From the NCBI GenBank assembly GCA_949317995.1, contig OX439046.1, forward strand, positions 57,081,774 to 57,145,773: a stretch of 64,000 nucleotides of DNA, written 5' to 3'. The notes below the pieces were generated by a model that was not told the DNA's origin, made no database searches, and saw nothing but the letters and a program-made list of their open reading frames with translations. This DNA comes from Acholoe squamosa. Its lineage: Eukaryota; Annelida; Polychaeta; Phyllodocida; Polynoidae. A program made the translations under genes and the position numbers. Shown in pieces: positions 10,767-23,140 of this stretch. Positions within the stretch are counted from its first letter, which is position 1. Each line of letters starts with the position of its first letter.

Positions 10767-13168
10767 ACAGGCAAGGTATTCACCAGACCTGTTTTCATGC
10801 ACTAAGCGCCCATAGGATCCAAGTACCACCACAAACTAGCAGAAGAGGCAGATCCCATTACATGTTTATAACCCTGTAAGTGCAGTATACTGACCAAATG
10901 CGCTGTGCTTTACATCATAAAAGGGTAATGTATTCCTGGTGAGATTACTCAAAATGATTCAATAGGTCTGTCACTCAGATATTCACACCTTAAATATTCA
11001 TGGCCATGAATTGTGCGGCCTGATGTAGGTCTGTAAGTGCTAACAATCAATGGGTGCAGGGTGTAGCAGGCAGAGGTTATCTGACTACTGGGTACTCTAA
11101 ATCTGCACATAGTAAGGTGATATAGTGTTAACCAGGTAGCCCAGCACTGCCTGTAAACACAGCCACTTACTGCACAAATGTTTGTACTCTGTGTCCCTAA
11201 CAGACTTAACAAACCATTCAGGAAGCTGCCTTAGCCACAGGCTTTTCCTGCTATTCCACCAGATGGTTAGCTCCAGTGGTTAGCCCACTAAGGAGAGCAT
11301 TGTGCTTTTGATATTACCTTATGCTTTTTCATCAAGGAAGATACATGATAGCTAGCACCATAGTATTCTATGGCTGTCCTTTTTTTCATCGTATTTATTC
11401 TGGTGTAAATATAATGCTTCAAAGTCAGTGCGTATTGGTACTACTCCGATACACCATTTGAGAACTGAACATGAAAACTGCCCCATCATAGAAAGATCTT
11501 GTAAACTCTCCATTTTTCTGTCTCCATTGCCTGGCTGGTGCACAAACGTACAGGTAAAACACACATTTTGTATACAATATTTAACCTATTTTTGAAAATC
11601 CTGCCGTTCTCAAAGCATTAGGGTTATGTCCTGCTGTTCATCTACCAGCCGGGCTTCCCTAGCCCACTTAAAAGGGTCTATATCTCCTCTTTCCTATCCC
11701 TTCGGATGTGTGTGGTGCACATATGCGCGGGCACCGACACATTCCTCTGTGAAATTGTGTAATGTCGTTCTCGCCATGAATATGACCTTAGCTGTCGAAA
11801 TGGCGTTACACATCTATTACTTACTCACTCATCTACCAGCCTAAGTGGTTAAAGGTCTATAACCCACGGTTTGTCATGGGGTGAATAGGTGTCTGTCTAT
11901 GAAAATGCAATTAACATGTATACTTCTAGATGTCAGGAGCTTTTCAGTGGGGAGCAGCTCACTTTGCATGTATTTGTAAATGAGATATCCACCGTTAACG
12001 GCCATATACGGTAGCATGTTAAAACGCTATGCCCCTTTGCCATCTTCAAAGCCCACGCAAATTCCGGTAGCTGTGTCTATGTACCCATGTTTGAGCCAAA
12101 TGCCTAGGAGGCTGAGGGAAATACAATTACAAGCCTTCATGTGCGGCAATTTGTGATGGGATGAAATGCAACAATTGTTTTATTTTCAATAGATGAAAAG
12201 CCAGGAATAACTTGAATGGACCAATTAATGGGAAGGCATTGTGCTGCCATGATTTGTGTTCCGAGGTTAAAATACATCAATAAAATCCCTTGTAATGGAA
12301 ATAACAGAACAAAGAAAACATGAACGAGGTTCCAAGGATGATGGGTTGCAAACAAAGATTTAAAGAGCATCCTACCTTTGGAATAACAAAATAGGATTAA
12401 TCTCAATGGCATGTGGGATTCGCAATTCTAGTACATCTCTCTGTTCGATGACATCTGAAAGAATTTATTATCTCATAAGACCAATAGTCCACTTCGACCA
12501 ACCTTTGCCTTACACTCATTCACACAAAATCCGACCGAATTGACCCAGTGGACTATTGGTATTAGGCTACAGGGCATTTATTTCTTCCATACAACCTGTT
12601 ATCATAACCTGATAACTTACTGCCTCTCCACCCCATCTAACACAATTAGAAATGGCTGCTAAAATCCTGAGAAAAAAGGTATCATGGCTGATCCTTGGAG
12701 GTGCCTGGAGGGCTTGTCATTACCATCTCCCTTACAAAGGGAATCAGAGATGTGCATTGAATACTGTCTCCTGTCATAGCCCATGATAGGCACACCTCTC
12801 GTTCTAATTCTGCATCTGTGTTTGCGACGTTGACGTATCCACAGTGACATGCTTCTGAATTATTCTGACAGAGGACGCCACCCCTGTGAGCCCCTCTGGT
12901 GGTGTGATGGAAATCAGAATGCATCTTGTGTTCAGAGAAGTCTTGGAGTGGAATTGTGCCCTTTTAGATAATGAAGTGGCAGTACTGGGTTATGTGATGG
13001 GCTGCAGGATGCCTTGGCCATTTTTATCCAGTGCCCAACAAGTATCTCTTCCATCAGTTCAAGTTCATATCTTCTGCCCAATTTTGACGTGATTGTTATT
13101 GATAAGATCCCCACGATATCCTTAGTTAGGGCGTTAGGCTACTATATGTGGAAGGTGTCTGCACGGCT
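10767..13168. other. Non-coding stretch with repeat traces
   Basis: Two TCATCTACCAGCC phrases (11640 and 11828) enclose GCCATGAATATGACCTTAGC, which reappears in variant form near 15833 and looks like a SINE tail. There is also a hairpin at 12481-12559. No gene is supported. Confidence 0.4.
12481..12559. repeat. Short inverted repeat, 79 bp
   Basis: CCAATAGTCCACT (12481-12493) and AGTGGACTATTGG (12547-12559) are exact complements around a 53-bp loop. It could be a very small MITE. Confidence 0.6.
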
Positions 13169-13448
13169 AGTGGTCCTTTGCACGGACGGTGAAGATAACT
13201 TCAGCTGATAAAGATAAGTCAATTTCATTTCCAAAGGAAACTGAAGATATCTTTGGAAATTTGAAGATATCTAGAGAACTGTTATCTCTAACCTATCTTT
13301 TCAAGGATATCATTGCAAATGTATGACAAATAATGCCAGCTGCTATAGAAATGAAATTTTGAAGATATTCATGAAGATATCTTCTGTGTCATCTTCATTT
13401 CTGCCTATCTTTAGTGAAGATACCTCGCCGCCCGTGCAAAAGACCACT
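13169..13448. mobile_element. MITE with AGTGGTCYTTTGCACGG ends
   Basis: 280 bp. Left AGTGGTCCTTTGCACGG and right CCGTGCAAAAGACCACT are inverted repeats with one mismatch. The interior is rich in GAAGATATC-type words in both orientations. No clear target duplication; superfamily unknown. Confidence 0.7.
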
Positions 13449-13604
13449 GATCTATCTAAGACCCTTGTGCAAAAGTGTAGGTAGTTGCGCTCTATATGCT
13501 AGGTATTGCAGGAGGTACCTCAGGACTCTCCCATAATTGTCAGAGTTCTCTTTGTATAGGTAGTTCTGGTTACCATCAGGTCTTTTATTTGGTAATGGCT
13601 AGTA

Positions 13605-13870
13605 TACTAGGATGGGTCTCGACGACTATCAAATTTGACACGATGACATGGCCTTTTCTACAAATCGACATGACATTGTGTCAAGGGCCTTAGTGACGTG
13701 AGGCAAATAAGATTAGTGACATGACATAGGTGATTTCATAAATTCGACATGGATTGTTAGACTAGGGGCATGGGTATTTAAGTGACATATATATATATGT
13801 GACATGCGCAATTCTTGAAAATAACATTTGACATGGCCCCCCCACCTCCAGAGCCTCACTAGGTACCTGG
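13605..13870 (-). repeat. CCATGTCA-periodic dispersed repeat, copy 2 (reverse)
   Basis: The reverse complement reads GGGGGGGCCATGTCA, GCGCATGTCACAT, CCATGTCGAATTTATG and GGCCATGTCATCG, the same spaced-motif design as 9611-9800. It ends near the diverged array fragment. Confidence 0.5.
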
Positions 13871-14045
13871 ACCCTTACCTATGTCTATGTATAGAGCTGT
13901 CTGCTGGCTAAAGGTTCTTGTAACTAATGATGACTTGTGAGATGAATTATTGAGTGGATTATCTGAATAAGCTGGTGGCTGGTGTAAATAGGATGTCAGC
14001 TTCCAATAGCTCCAAGTGAATCTAATGGAGGAAGAAGTCATAATA

Positions 14046-14945
14046 CACTACAAAAATGGTGTTTAGAACCTAAACACAATTCTAAACATATTCTTGCAAT
14101 GTTTTTGTAATCACATTAATTTCCTAAACATGTTTAGCCAAACAATGTGCTTAGCTCAAGTGTTTAGAAATCTAGGTGTTTAGGTTCAAAATTTGTGTTT
14201 AGATATTGATGAAATTTTGCGTTTAGATGTTTATGAATTTTTGTGTTTAGATGTCTAAGTGATTTGGTGGGAAGTAAGGGTTTGCAGACATGTATATGTT
14301 AAAAAAAATAAAGGAATATCTTTTGTTTGTTTTCTCATTTACTGGAGGACATCAGCAGGTATTAACTCTGCAAAGTCTCCAAAGATATCAGCCACAGCTA
14401 TATACACATATATGTACACACTGCATTAGAATAGGAGACTTGAGAAAGTACAACAGTTTGGCAGGAAGGACATTGCTTTATACTTTACAAAATAACATGA
14501 CATAGGTGTAAGTTATGGAGCTCATTGATTATTCTATGGTAATGATGGTGGTGTAAGTTGAAGTTAGTTAATTTTCTATTGTTGTGTCTATTTTCATAAC
14601 ATTTAATTAAATGACATTATGATAAACAAGGAGTTTGGGGATATTTGTCACAACAATTGATTATAACTGTGCGCAGATAGTCCATTCAGAGGTAGTGCTG
14701 CTACCTGGTGTGGATTTGACATCCAAGTATCTAAACATATTGATGTTTAAATCTAAACACCTTATATTCAACTGTTTAAACTCTAAACGTCTGAACATGT
14801 TTAGCAAAAATGTTTATATATTTAGAATAAAGGTGTTATTTTCCTAAATATGCAGTCGATGATACACCTGACTGACGTATATGTTTAGATTTTAAACATG
14901 TTTAGACCTAAACATGTTTAAAATCTAAACACCATTTTTGCAGTG
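14046..14945. mobile_element. 900-bp CACTR-ended non-autonomous DNA transposon
   Basis: Ends CACTACAAAAATGGTGTTTA (left) and, inverted, CACTGCAAAAATGGTGTTTA (right), with TA directly outside each end. About 250 bp at each side are packed with GTTTAGA and TCTAAAC words in both orientations. Dense subterminal repeats and CACTR ends resemble EnSpm/CACTA elements, but the expected 3-bp target duplication is not seen. No transposase frame. Confidence 0.75.
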
Positions 14946-16126
14946 TAGAGCCATCTCTGTATTGGGTAGAAGTGGGTGATTGAGTTTATCGAAACTGCAC
15001 ATCCACATGAAAAAAAAGACTACAAAATCTAGTATCTGATTTAAATGTTAGTATTGCCTGCATCATGAGATTATCTTGCTTACGATCTTCTGTAACGTCA
15101 CATTCTTTCTCGCTTAAATGCCTGAAATAAAATCTTAATATGACCTTTATTTGATTCAACTCTGTAAATTTTCAGATAACCGCCCTTTTCTTATGAAAGT
15201 TCTAATTTGCTGACTCATTGAGATGTACTGTGACTTGTCTTATCTTCATGTATTAAGGGACTCTTGTGACAAAATATGAATCGATGGACCTGTATATAAG
15301 ACGTACAAGCTTTGACATGGCACACTAAGTCCCCTATCCACTTCTGAGCCTCCCCGCCCTCCCTGGTGACCGTGGCCGTATCAGGACCTGAAGGCAGTAC
15401 TATGCACATTGCCTTTTGTACTGCCCCCCCTAGGGAAACCCACAGGCAGATAAATGGCCTTCACAGAAAGGAGAAATAACTACAAGCAAAAGAAGTGTGC
15501 TCAAAAGGACGTGCCCCATATGTTTCAAGTTGTATAGTGATTCACTGTTCCATCCCCAGGTTCCATTGTTTGTGTTTAGGATCTGATGGGAGCAGTGTCA
15601 TTAATTTTCATGAATGTCTTCAGTGCCCTTTTCTCCTCATGTTTAATGAATGTAGCCATTAAAACTGACCAGTAACTGTAACATCAATTGATTGATTGAT
15701 TTCTCCTAAGCACATATATGTATCGTGCATGGTATATACATGTACATCCCGATAATTAAATAAATTGCTGTACATCCATACGTCATACTGACCCTTACAC
15801 CTCTGTTGAACTAGCATTCATCCATGAATTCTTGCCATGAATATGATCTTGAATGTTGAATTGACCTTACACAAACATAGGTTACTTCATCGTTAAAAAA
15901 GGAGAAAAAGTGGCTTGCTTTAGGTTACATGAAGTCTGTGTTATGTAGGTTACATTTTTGAAAGTGACTCGCATGTACTCTCACTGACTAGCAGGTAACT
16001 AGATTAGCTCCAAAGTCACACATAAACGTTCTGAAATGCATATATATGCCCAGCCCTTTCTTGCACTCTCGGTACGTTTGCATCACAAGAGGCATACATA
16101 ATTATCAACGTTTTTGGCCTGGGCAG

Positions 16127-16263
16127 GGTCAGATGGCTTATCACTGGCAGTGTATTATAGCGACCAATCTGGAGTGGACCGGTGGCGGCACGTGCAGACT
16201 GACATCAACGACTTCCAGACCTGGTCTCGGACGCACGCTTGTTCCTGGCAAGTCAGGCAGTTT
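16127..16263 (+). CDS. Candidate internal exon of an unidentified gene
   Basis: A 137-nt GC-rich segment preceded by TTTTTGGCCTGGGCAG (acceptor) and followed by GTAAGTG (strong donor at 16264). The open frame reads SDGLSLAVYYSDQSGVDRWR then HVQTDINDFQTWSRTHACSW and QVRQF, with three Trp and a composition unlike the random frames around it. It enters in phase 1 and leaves in phase 0. It lies in single-copy sequence between the diverged array fragment and unit 1. I do not recognise the family and found no partner exons, so the gene assignment is tentative. Confidence 0.35.
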
Positions 16264-16561
16264 GTAAGTGTGCAGCCCATCCGAATCTCACGATAGATTC
16301 CGTGGACAGAGCTAACTTGGCCGCGCACATCCAAATAATATGAAACCTCGGTATATGAGTCAACAACTCAACACATGCCTTGAGGCACCATATTGCACTT
16401 ATAGTGTGTTTGAAATGGCTCTAGTATCATATTACAATGAGGTGCATTGGACAGTCTTGGGAACCTTTGGCTCTTTGAGGTGTCTGAGCGGGAATAACAG
16501 ACTGTTCTGCTTCACTTTGGTCCCTCGTGACTGCAACTCTCTCTAAGGCTCTTTTTGCGTA

Positions 16562-16750
16562 CACTTTAAAAAACAATGTCTTGAAATAACGGCGCATTCA
16601 TTGAATTTTCATAGAATTTCCTTTGTGTACCACCGTACTGCCACCTCGGGCTTCTTGGTAAAACTACACTGATTCAGTTCTTTTCAACTATGGTGCTCCT
16701 TTGTCCAGTTTTACGAGGATCCCTCATAGATTCAACAGCTCTGTTTACAC
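16562..16750 (-). mobile_element. ACTGTAAAAA-ended MITE, copy 3 (reverse)
   Basis: The reverse complement reads TGTTGAATCTATGAGGGATC, GAAAAGAACTGAATCAGTG and ACCAAGAAGCC, following the 6270-6493 copy. Its ends have decayed. Confidence 0.6.
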
Positions 16751-17200
16751 CCAATAAACAGTTCTAGGATCTTTTACATCACAATATGGCTGCAAGCTAG
16801 GGAGTGAGCTGATACTTGATTCATACTGTTAACTTAGAATAAACTTTAGTCATTTAATGATTCAATGATCTTAAATATAGAGAGAAATGGTTAGTTCTAT
16901 TGATTGAGAAGATGATAGACCTTAAAGTTATGGAAGTTTTTGATGCATACATAGACCTTCTTACCACTAAATTGCATTTCCTTTCATCCTGCAGTCTCCT
17001 TCCTCTCCTTTCGGTCTATGCTAAATGACTGTACTTGATAATTGCCTCATAGCTTCTATACCACAAAGAACTGACAGCTACCATTATTACACAAATGAGG
17101 TGTTAATCTAGATAGCCCCCCATACCCTATTTCACCAGAAGCACTCCGGAAATTATGGGGCTTGTTTTGGAACGCACCGGGCACAGTTTAAATGGGACAT

Positions 17201-17206
<6 letters not shown>
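16751..17206. other. Non-coding stretch
   Basis: AT-rich DNA between the reverse MITE and the CT tract; nothing further recognised. Confidence 0.5.

Positions 17207-17260
<54 letters not shown>
17207..17260. repeat. (CT)n microsatellite
   Basis: About 27 CT units following a C7 run, just before unit 1 begins. CT tracts also precede unit 2 (32.3 kb), suggesting an old association with the unit boundary. Confidence 0.97.
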
Positions 17261-17261
<1 letters not shown>

Positions 17262-20200
17262 ACCAACCTGCCATTGGTCACTTTTCACCCTTCTGAGCAG
17301 TTGCTCAGCTGAATCAGGTCTTTTCACAATGTGGCTTCCAGGCCAAGTTCAGAAAGACATTGATTCCATTGTGAGAAACCAGCCCCAGGTGACACATTGG
17401 TTAATTGAGGTTGTCTTTTTAACCTGCACACTGGGAATATCAATCCAACCTGTGGGGTTTCTTTCTTTCCTCCATTCCTACCAATGTTTCTCTTTTAACA
17501 ATCTAAAAGCGAGATGTTTTCCCTTGTGTCTGGTTGTTTGTTTGTGAGGCACCTGGCAAATTATGAAATAACTTAATCAAAAACACATGTTTTAAAGTCA
17601 TTTCAGAGCAGTTCCCAATTTCACTTCTCCAGCTGTCACTTGACGCTGTTTCATTTACATGTAATTTCTTGTTAACAATTGATTTCAATGTGACATAGTA
17701 ATTGTATGTTGGATATGTTATTGATGAAATGATATCTCTATTAGGCTTTAGATAAGTATTAAGTGTTAAAATTAATTTGCCTGAATAGTCAACCTGTAAA
17801 AGCAGCATAATATTATGCATTAAGGTCTGTTATAAAACAAAAATGAGCAGGATGCTAGTTGAAATAGGAACTGAGCTATCCACCTGAAAGTGAATTCAAC
17901 TTTCCCATCAGTAAGAAAATCTATGAGGATCAAATGCACCTTCAACAAACAGAAAGCTTACCCTCTTTTATCAAGTCACCTGAATCAGATTTAAGAGGAG
18001 TCCCTATGTCCTTCTCATTTCACTTTATGTGGAGGCCATATCTCCACACCGGAATCTTATTTTGTAGTCCCATTTTGTACATTGTGAGTTGCCATAATTT
18101 AGTTTCAATATCCCGAAGTCGTTTCTCTCTGGTACTTAGCTGACTGCAATATGTTTTGTAATGAAAACAAAGTAGAAATGAAAGAATTCAAAGACACATC
18201 TACATCAGTCTTTTATTACAAGCTAGCAGGCAGTGAGAGGTATCTAGGTATACGGTGATTGCTCCAATTCAGAATCAGTGGCTGGTATCTGTTATAAATC
18301 AAGTCTGGTTCAGCAAACTGTAAAGTGTTCATTTTGTTTGTACCAACCTGGTTGCTAGTAGAAATGTGTTCTCACTGAGGGAAGGCCAATTATGCACTTC
18401 TACACCAGCCACTCACCTTCAATGTTCAGTCTGAAAACGCCTATGTAAATTGAACCAAGCCTTTCTGAGGAAATATATTCAATTTAGCTACGGGAAAGGA
18501 TCCACTTTCATCAGAGTGCATGGATATACCTTTATGGGGCAATCAGGTACATTTATTTGGGAATTTAGTTTTAGGCTTTGGCTTTACACTCCACCTAGTG
18601 AACATATGGAATTGTTTAAGAATACATGCCTATTGTCAAATTACTGCACTGAAACACCAGTTGTTCTAAATTTTATTTTCAATTATATATAGATGCTTCA
18701 AACCAGCAAAGATTGTTGTGCATTGGAGCCATAAATCACCATCATATAACTGCAATATACTTAATGTTATCCACCTTGATAAATAATCTGAAATACCTGT
18801 ACTATTTTCTCTTTACAGGTGAGTACCATATTCTGCCACTAGGGGATTATGAGGTAGGCCCCTACCACATTAAGCAATGCCTGTCTTATGGTCGCTAACC
18901 CTTTAATAACTTTGAATGTAGCACCAAAACTTGCTGGTAAGTAATGCAATAGCTTGAACTCAGTGAATCATCGGTAAATGAAATGGCCCCTGCCAGATGC
19001 ACATAGTGCCCATAAAATGAGCACTGGATTCATGTAGGCCGAACAACAAAGGTGCTTGATGCATTAAAGCATTACAAAGTTGTCTTTTTGGGGAGGCAGT
19101 ACATAAACCCTAGTGACTATTATTTGTAAATTGAGGGTGTGATAAACTATGAAGGCAACGTTTAAGGTGTAATGTAAGCATAGCATGGCTGCTTGCTCAG
19201 AATTCTGTGAGGGACCACCCAGATGGATGGGCATCCTGCTCACTATGTTTTCTTGCTATCAGTCTCAGTGATGAGCAACTCTGATAGAGAGGCTCACCAC
19301 TGCTCACCATGTGCCTGCCTCCAATGCCTATGGCCTGAGAAAATGTCTTAGAAGAGGTACCAGAGTTAAGAAGATTTAATTTGGGTGGGTATGGCTTAGC
19401 GTCAGCAGGAAGGACTGGGTTTGGATGGTATTTAGTGAACGATAATTGTCATATCGCCTTTATCTTTATTCAGAATCAATCACCTTGCTTTGAAGGAAGT
19501 AAGACCAATTACCTAAATACACTTGCAACAACATTTCCCTTCAAATAATATTGCCATTGCTTTGGGAAACAAAGGGCACACCTATTAATGGCTGTCATGA
19601 TTATTGTATTCAAAATTTTCAACTAGGCAAGGACAGTTTATTCTATGCATGTGGAGGTAAGCTTTTGATCCATTCAAGCATCCTTCACTCTTGAGGAACA
19701 CAATTCAAGGCTAGGAAAATTCTTTGCAGTGTACTCGCCACTAGAGTCCCCTAACACAAATAGAAGCAGGGACACAGTGAATACCATAACCACTCCTCTG
19801 CATGCCACCTGTCAATGACACACCTCCATTTGTAGCTTTACTTCTTCTGTATATATACTATGGTGACATGTCCCAGAATTAACAAGGCACACCACCCCAG
19901 TGAGTGCCTCTCAGGCTATGATAGATTATACAGATGCTGTGCGTGGAGAGAATGGGGGGTAATCAATTCAAACACTTTACAGATGTGGTTTCTTCAGGTA
20001 GAAGACTGTATTTCTACGAACACATTATGTTTGAAATTCCCTACAAGGTTATTGCCTTTTGTACCAATAACTCTATGCAATCTTATGTTGTTGGGAATTT
20101 TGCACAATTAAACAGGTGTTATGGTATCTCTCTGAAAGGTGGCACCATAAGCATCTCTACCTTGTAAATGAAGGCCTTGAGTTTTGGAGTGAATGATGAC

Positions 20201-20875
20201 GTGTAGGATAAATCATTGAAAGGATTATTCACATTAGCTGGCAGCTGGTCTAAACTGTTTGTCATCATCTGAATGTCCTATTGTATGGGATGAAGTGGCA
20301 GTCATATCTCTGTATTGCCTGACTACAAGTGATTGAGTGATAAAGGTATATGATAATGTTCATTTATTCATGAAGAGCTTAGCAAGGGTGTTGTTGATGG
20401 CGGCATCAATATAAGTTGGCTATTTGGAGGCTGATTCTTTACTATTAGAGCTGAGATAAGCAATCTATACTGTGAAAATTGATTTAGGTGATACAGGTTT
20501 TATACCATTTACAATATTAGGTGCTATGGCGGAATGTATCTAATTCTTTCATATCCAGGTTATATCCCTCTGCACTGTAACTATCAGTACCAGTGAATCA
20601 AAAACCCTGTCCCATGATTTATTTGTGACATAAAGGACTTCTCAGTCTACCCTGATTTGATGATTGTGTATAAGCCATATAAGTACTGACACAGCACATT
20701 AAGCCTCCAATCCACTTCTGTCCCCTTGCCTTGCCTCCCAGCACAGGAACCCCACTACACTATATGGGTCCATTTATGTTGCCCCCTAGGGAGAACCACT
20801 GAGAGCAAAGTTGCCTTCACAGACAGGAGAAAAGAACTCCCAAAAGAAGTATGTTAGCAATAACATATCTCTCAT

Positions 20876-21335
20876 ATAAGTTAATGTGTTGATCTGAAGT
20901 ATCGGTAATAATAATAACTATATTGTTATATAATAGACATATTATAACAATAAATATGGAATAATTAAGAAGACATTGGGTTTGGTGAGAATTGATTTTG
21001 TCAATACCAATCCTATACATGCCTTTATTAAATAAGACAATAATTTACAATATAATACAAACATAGCAATATATAGAATAACAATATAATACAATATAAT
21101 AGTAATATACAGATAATTACAATATCACAGTAAAGTTTAAAATGTCCAGCACCACCCAGCGTGGTGTATGCTGTCCGAGTATATGAAGCCAATTGATGGT
21201 TAGTTCAACTGCTGGAGCTTATATACTGGAGGAAAATGTTATGCGTGACGTCATAGAAAATCATGCGCCCAGACAAAGTAGTACCAACGTATCACTCATT
21301 AATTATATATATATACCTGGCAGTATATAGTCCCA
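20876..21335 (+). repeat. Tandem ~460-bp unit, copy 1
   Basis: Shares with the next unit, in order: TTAATGTGTTGAT, CGGTAATAATAA, TTTGGTGAGAATTG, CATGCCTTTATTAAATAAGA, AAAGTTTAAAAT, a CACCAC/GTGGTG hairpin, GAAGCCAATTGA, TATACTGGAGGAAA, TGACGTCATAGA, CATGCGCC and CACTCATTAATTATATATAT. No reading frame. It could be LTR-like or part of an unknown element. Confidence 0.75.
21246..21253 (+). promoter_or_regulatory. CRE-type palindrome TGACGTCA (tandem copy 1)
   Basis: Perfect TGACGTCA, a CREB/ATF site, at the same place in both tandem units. It may mark a promoter in the element; sequence match only. Confidence 0.35.
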
Positions 21336-21680
21336 TAAGTTAATGTGTTGATTGAGTGTACCGGTAATAATAAATAATGTTAAATTGATAATAGTATAAC
21401 AATAAATGTGGATAAAAGAGGAGACATTGAGTTTGGTGAGAATTGTCTTTGTCAATATCAATCCTACACATGCCTTTATTAAATAAGACAATAATTCACA
21501 ATATACAATATAATAACAATACAATTATAAATATATACATATAATCACAATATAAGACAATAACAATAAAGTTTAAAATTTTCGGCACCACCTAGCGTAG
21601 TGTGTGCCACTCGAGTATATGAAGCCAATTGACCGTTAGTTCAACTGTTGAGGCTTATATACTGGAGGAAATGTTTTGTG

Positions 21681-21688
21681 TGACGTCA
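21681..21688 (+). promoter_or_regulatory. CRE-type palindrome TGACGTCA (tandem copy 2)
   Basis: The same palindrome, conserved in the second unit although neighbouring bases differ. Confidence 0.35.
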
Positions 21689-21735
21689 TAGATATCCATG
21701 CGCCCTGGTGAAAAGTAGTACCTACGTATCACTCA

Positions 21736-21738
<3 letters not shown>

Positions 21739-21790
<52 letters not shown>
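21739..21790. repeat. (AT)n microsatellite
   Basis: Expansion of the short AT run at the end of tandem copy 1; about 26 units. Confidence 0.97.
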
Positions 21791-21793
<3 letters not shown>

Positions 21794-23045
21794 GAGAGTA
21801 TATAGTCCCCCCATAAATCAGCCTTCGGGTGTACCATTGTCTCCACAGGCTTAACTGACATAAGTGTCCACGGGAGCATTTTTTTAATGATATTAATTGG
21901 TAGCATTGAGGAGTCCCATCCTGGGAAAATAAAGTACATTTATTTAGTTGATTAGTATTGGTCAGCTTTGAAATAAGATTCTGTAGGATACTGAAATTTG
22001 TGGACATGATTCAAAAGTACAGTTCTTGATGTACAAGTCATAATTATATGCACCTACCATTAAAGCTCACATATGATGTGCGACTTTATGTATGGAGACC
22101 GCCCCTGCTGTATAGGATATGATTGATCTCAAGGTGCCTTTTAGGCAGGTATGTTTTTTTTCTATATGGTAAAACCACCCCCAGATCAATCCCTTAATGT
22201 GCCTGAATGCCCAAACAGATGGAGACTAGCTTTGGCCAAAAAGAGAGTGAACTCAGCCATTCCAATCTCCACTCTATCCTGCTATCAGTTGCCACTGAGT
22301 GACCACAGGGTGACTATAGATACCTTCCAATGGTCGCAAGTTGGTTCTCTCTTACATCTGCTGTAATCCCCTCTCTTAACCCACGACTCTGCTGAATCCC
22401 TAAACCCATAGTAGTCTGTACCCTTCTTATCAGTAAGGCTATCATTCTATGGCTGCAGAATACCTCTTATCTTGATGGACATTGGGGTTCATATACTCTA
22501 CCATAGTACCACATGTATGTCCCCATACAAATTATAAGCAAATGTGAGGTATATATATGACAACTAATGCTGTTTTACCCACACGAGTTGCCTTAGTCAG
22601 AAAGAGCAAATTACCTCATTCTTCCCTTCAATTTCTTTTCTTTATAACTCAAACAAAGCAGTAAAAATAGGGCAAATAACTGGTTACTGGGTAGGTTATT
22701 TACTAAACAGAATTACACAAGTAAAGGTCCATGTACAGATCCTACACCCACTATTGTGACACCAATCCAGTATAAGGCAGTAATGTAGCCTAGTGTAAAG
22801 CCCCTGTTTACTTTATGTGATGGGTCCTTTGATGACATTGGTAGTACAAAGAATCACATGCATATTCCCTATCATATGAATTATGTATGATTCTTAGTGC
22901 TTCAGTGTGCCTTGCAAATGTAGCGATAATGAAACTGCGCCCAGGTACACCTTATGTGCAGTTGTCCCAATATGGGAAGGGCGGTGTTAGTAATATTTGG
23001 TTTATTGAGCTACTCCCCACTATTGTGGTTGCACATATAGAAGCA

Positions 23046-23140
23046 GCACTTGGTGCAATGGTAAAGCCTGGCTGAGGACTCACTGAGAGAGTCTTTCAAC
23101 CACAAGGTTGTAATAGTCTCTACTACTGAAGTATTATAGG
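23046..23140 (+). mobile_element. Possible tRNA-derived SINE fragment
   Basis: TTGGTGCAATGGTAAAGCC fits a tRNA A-box region. AACCACAAGGTTGT then precedes where a B-box would be, but the B-box itself looks deleted. Weak evidence. Confidence 0.25.

Larger units (their letters stand above)
12650..15540 (+). repeat. Diverged outlier fragments of the segmental array
   Basis: Three blocks resemble parts of the array. 12690-12950 resembles 27.96-28.18, 40.12-40.33 and 53.5-53.7 kb. 13900-13990 resembles the GTAGCTGGTAGCTGGTCT block. 15240-15480 resembles 20690-20870 and 36060-36260 (GGCACACTAAG, ATCCACTTCTG, CCCCCTAGGGA). Two transposon-like elements interrupt it. It may be an older partial unit; the match is weaker than among units 1-4. 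Confidence 0.4.
21336..21816 (+). repeat. Tandem ~480-bp unit, copy 2
   Basis: Second copy of the preceding unit, lengthened by expansion of the terminal AT run (21739-21790). It contains the same TGACGTCA palindrome and a hairpin with changed but still paired outer bases. Confidence 0.75.

Noticed and set aside
20876-21816. Hammerhead ribozyme of a Penelope-like or retrozyme element
   Set aside because: The conserved CTGATGA and CGAAA core pieces are not present in hairpin order.
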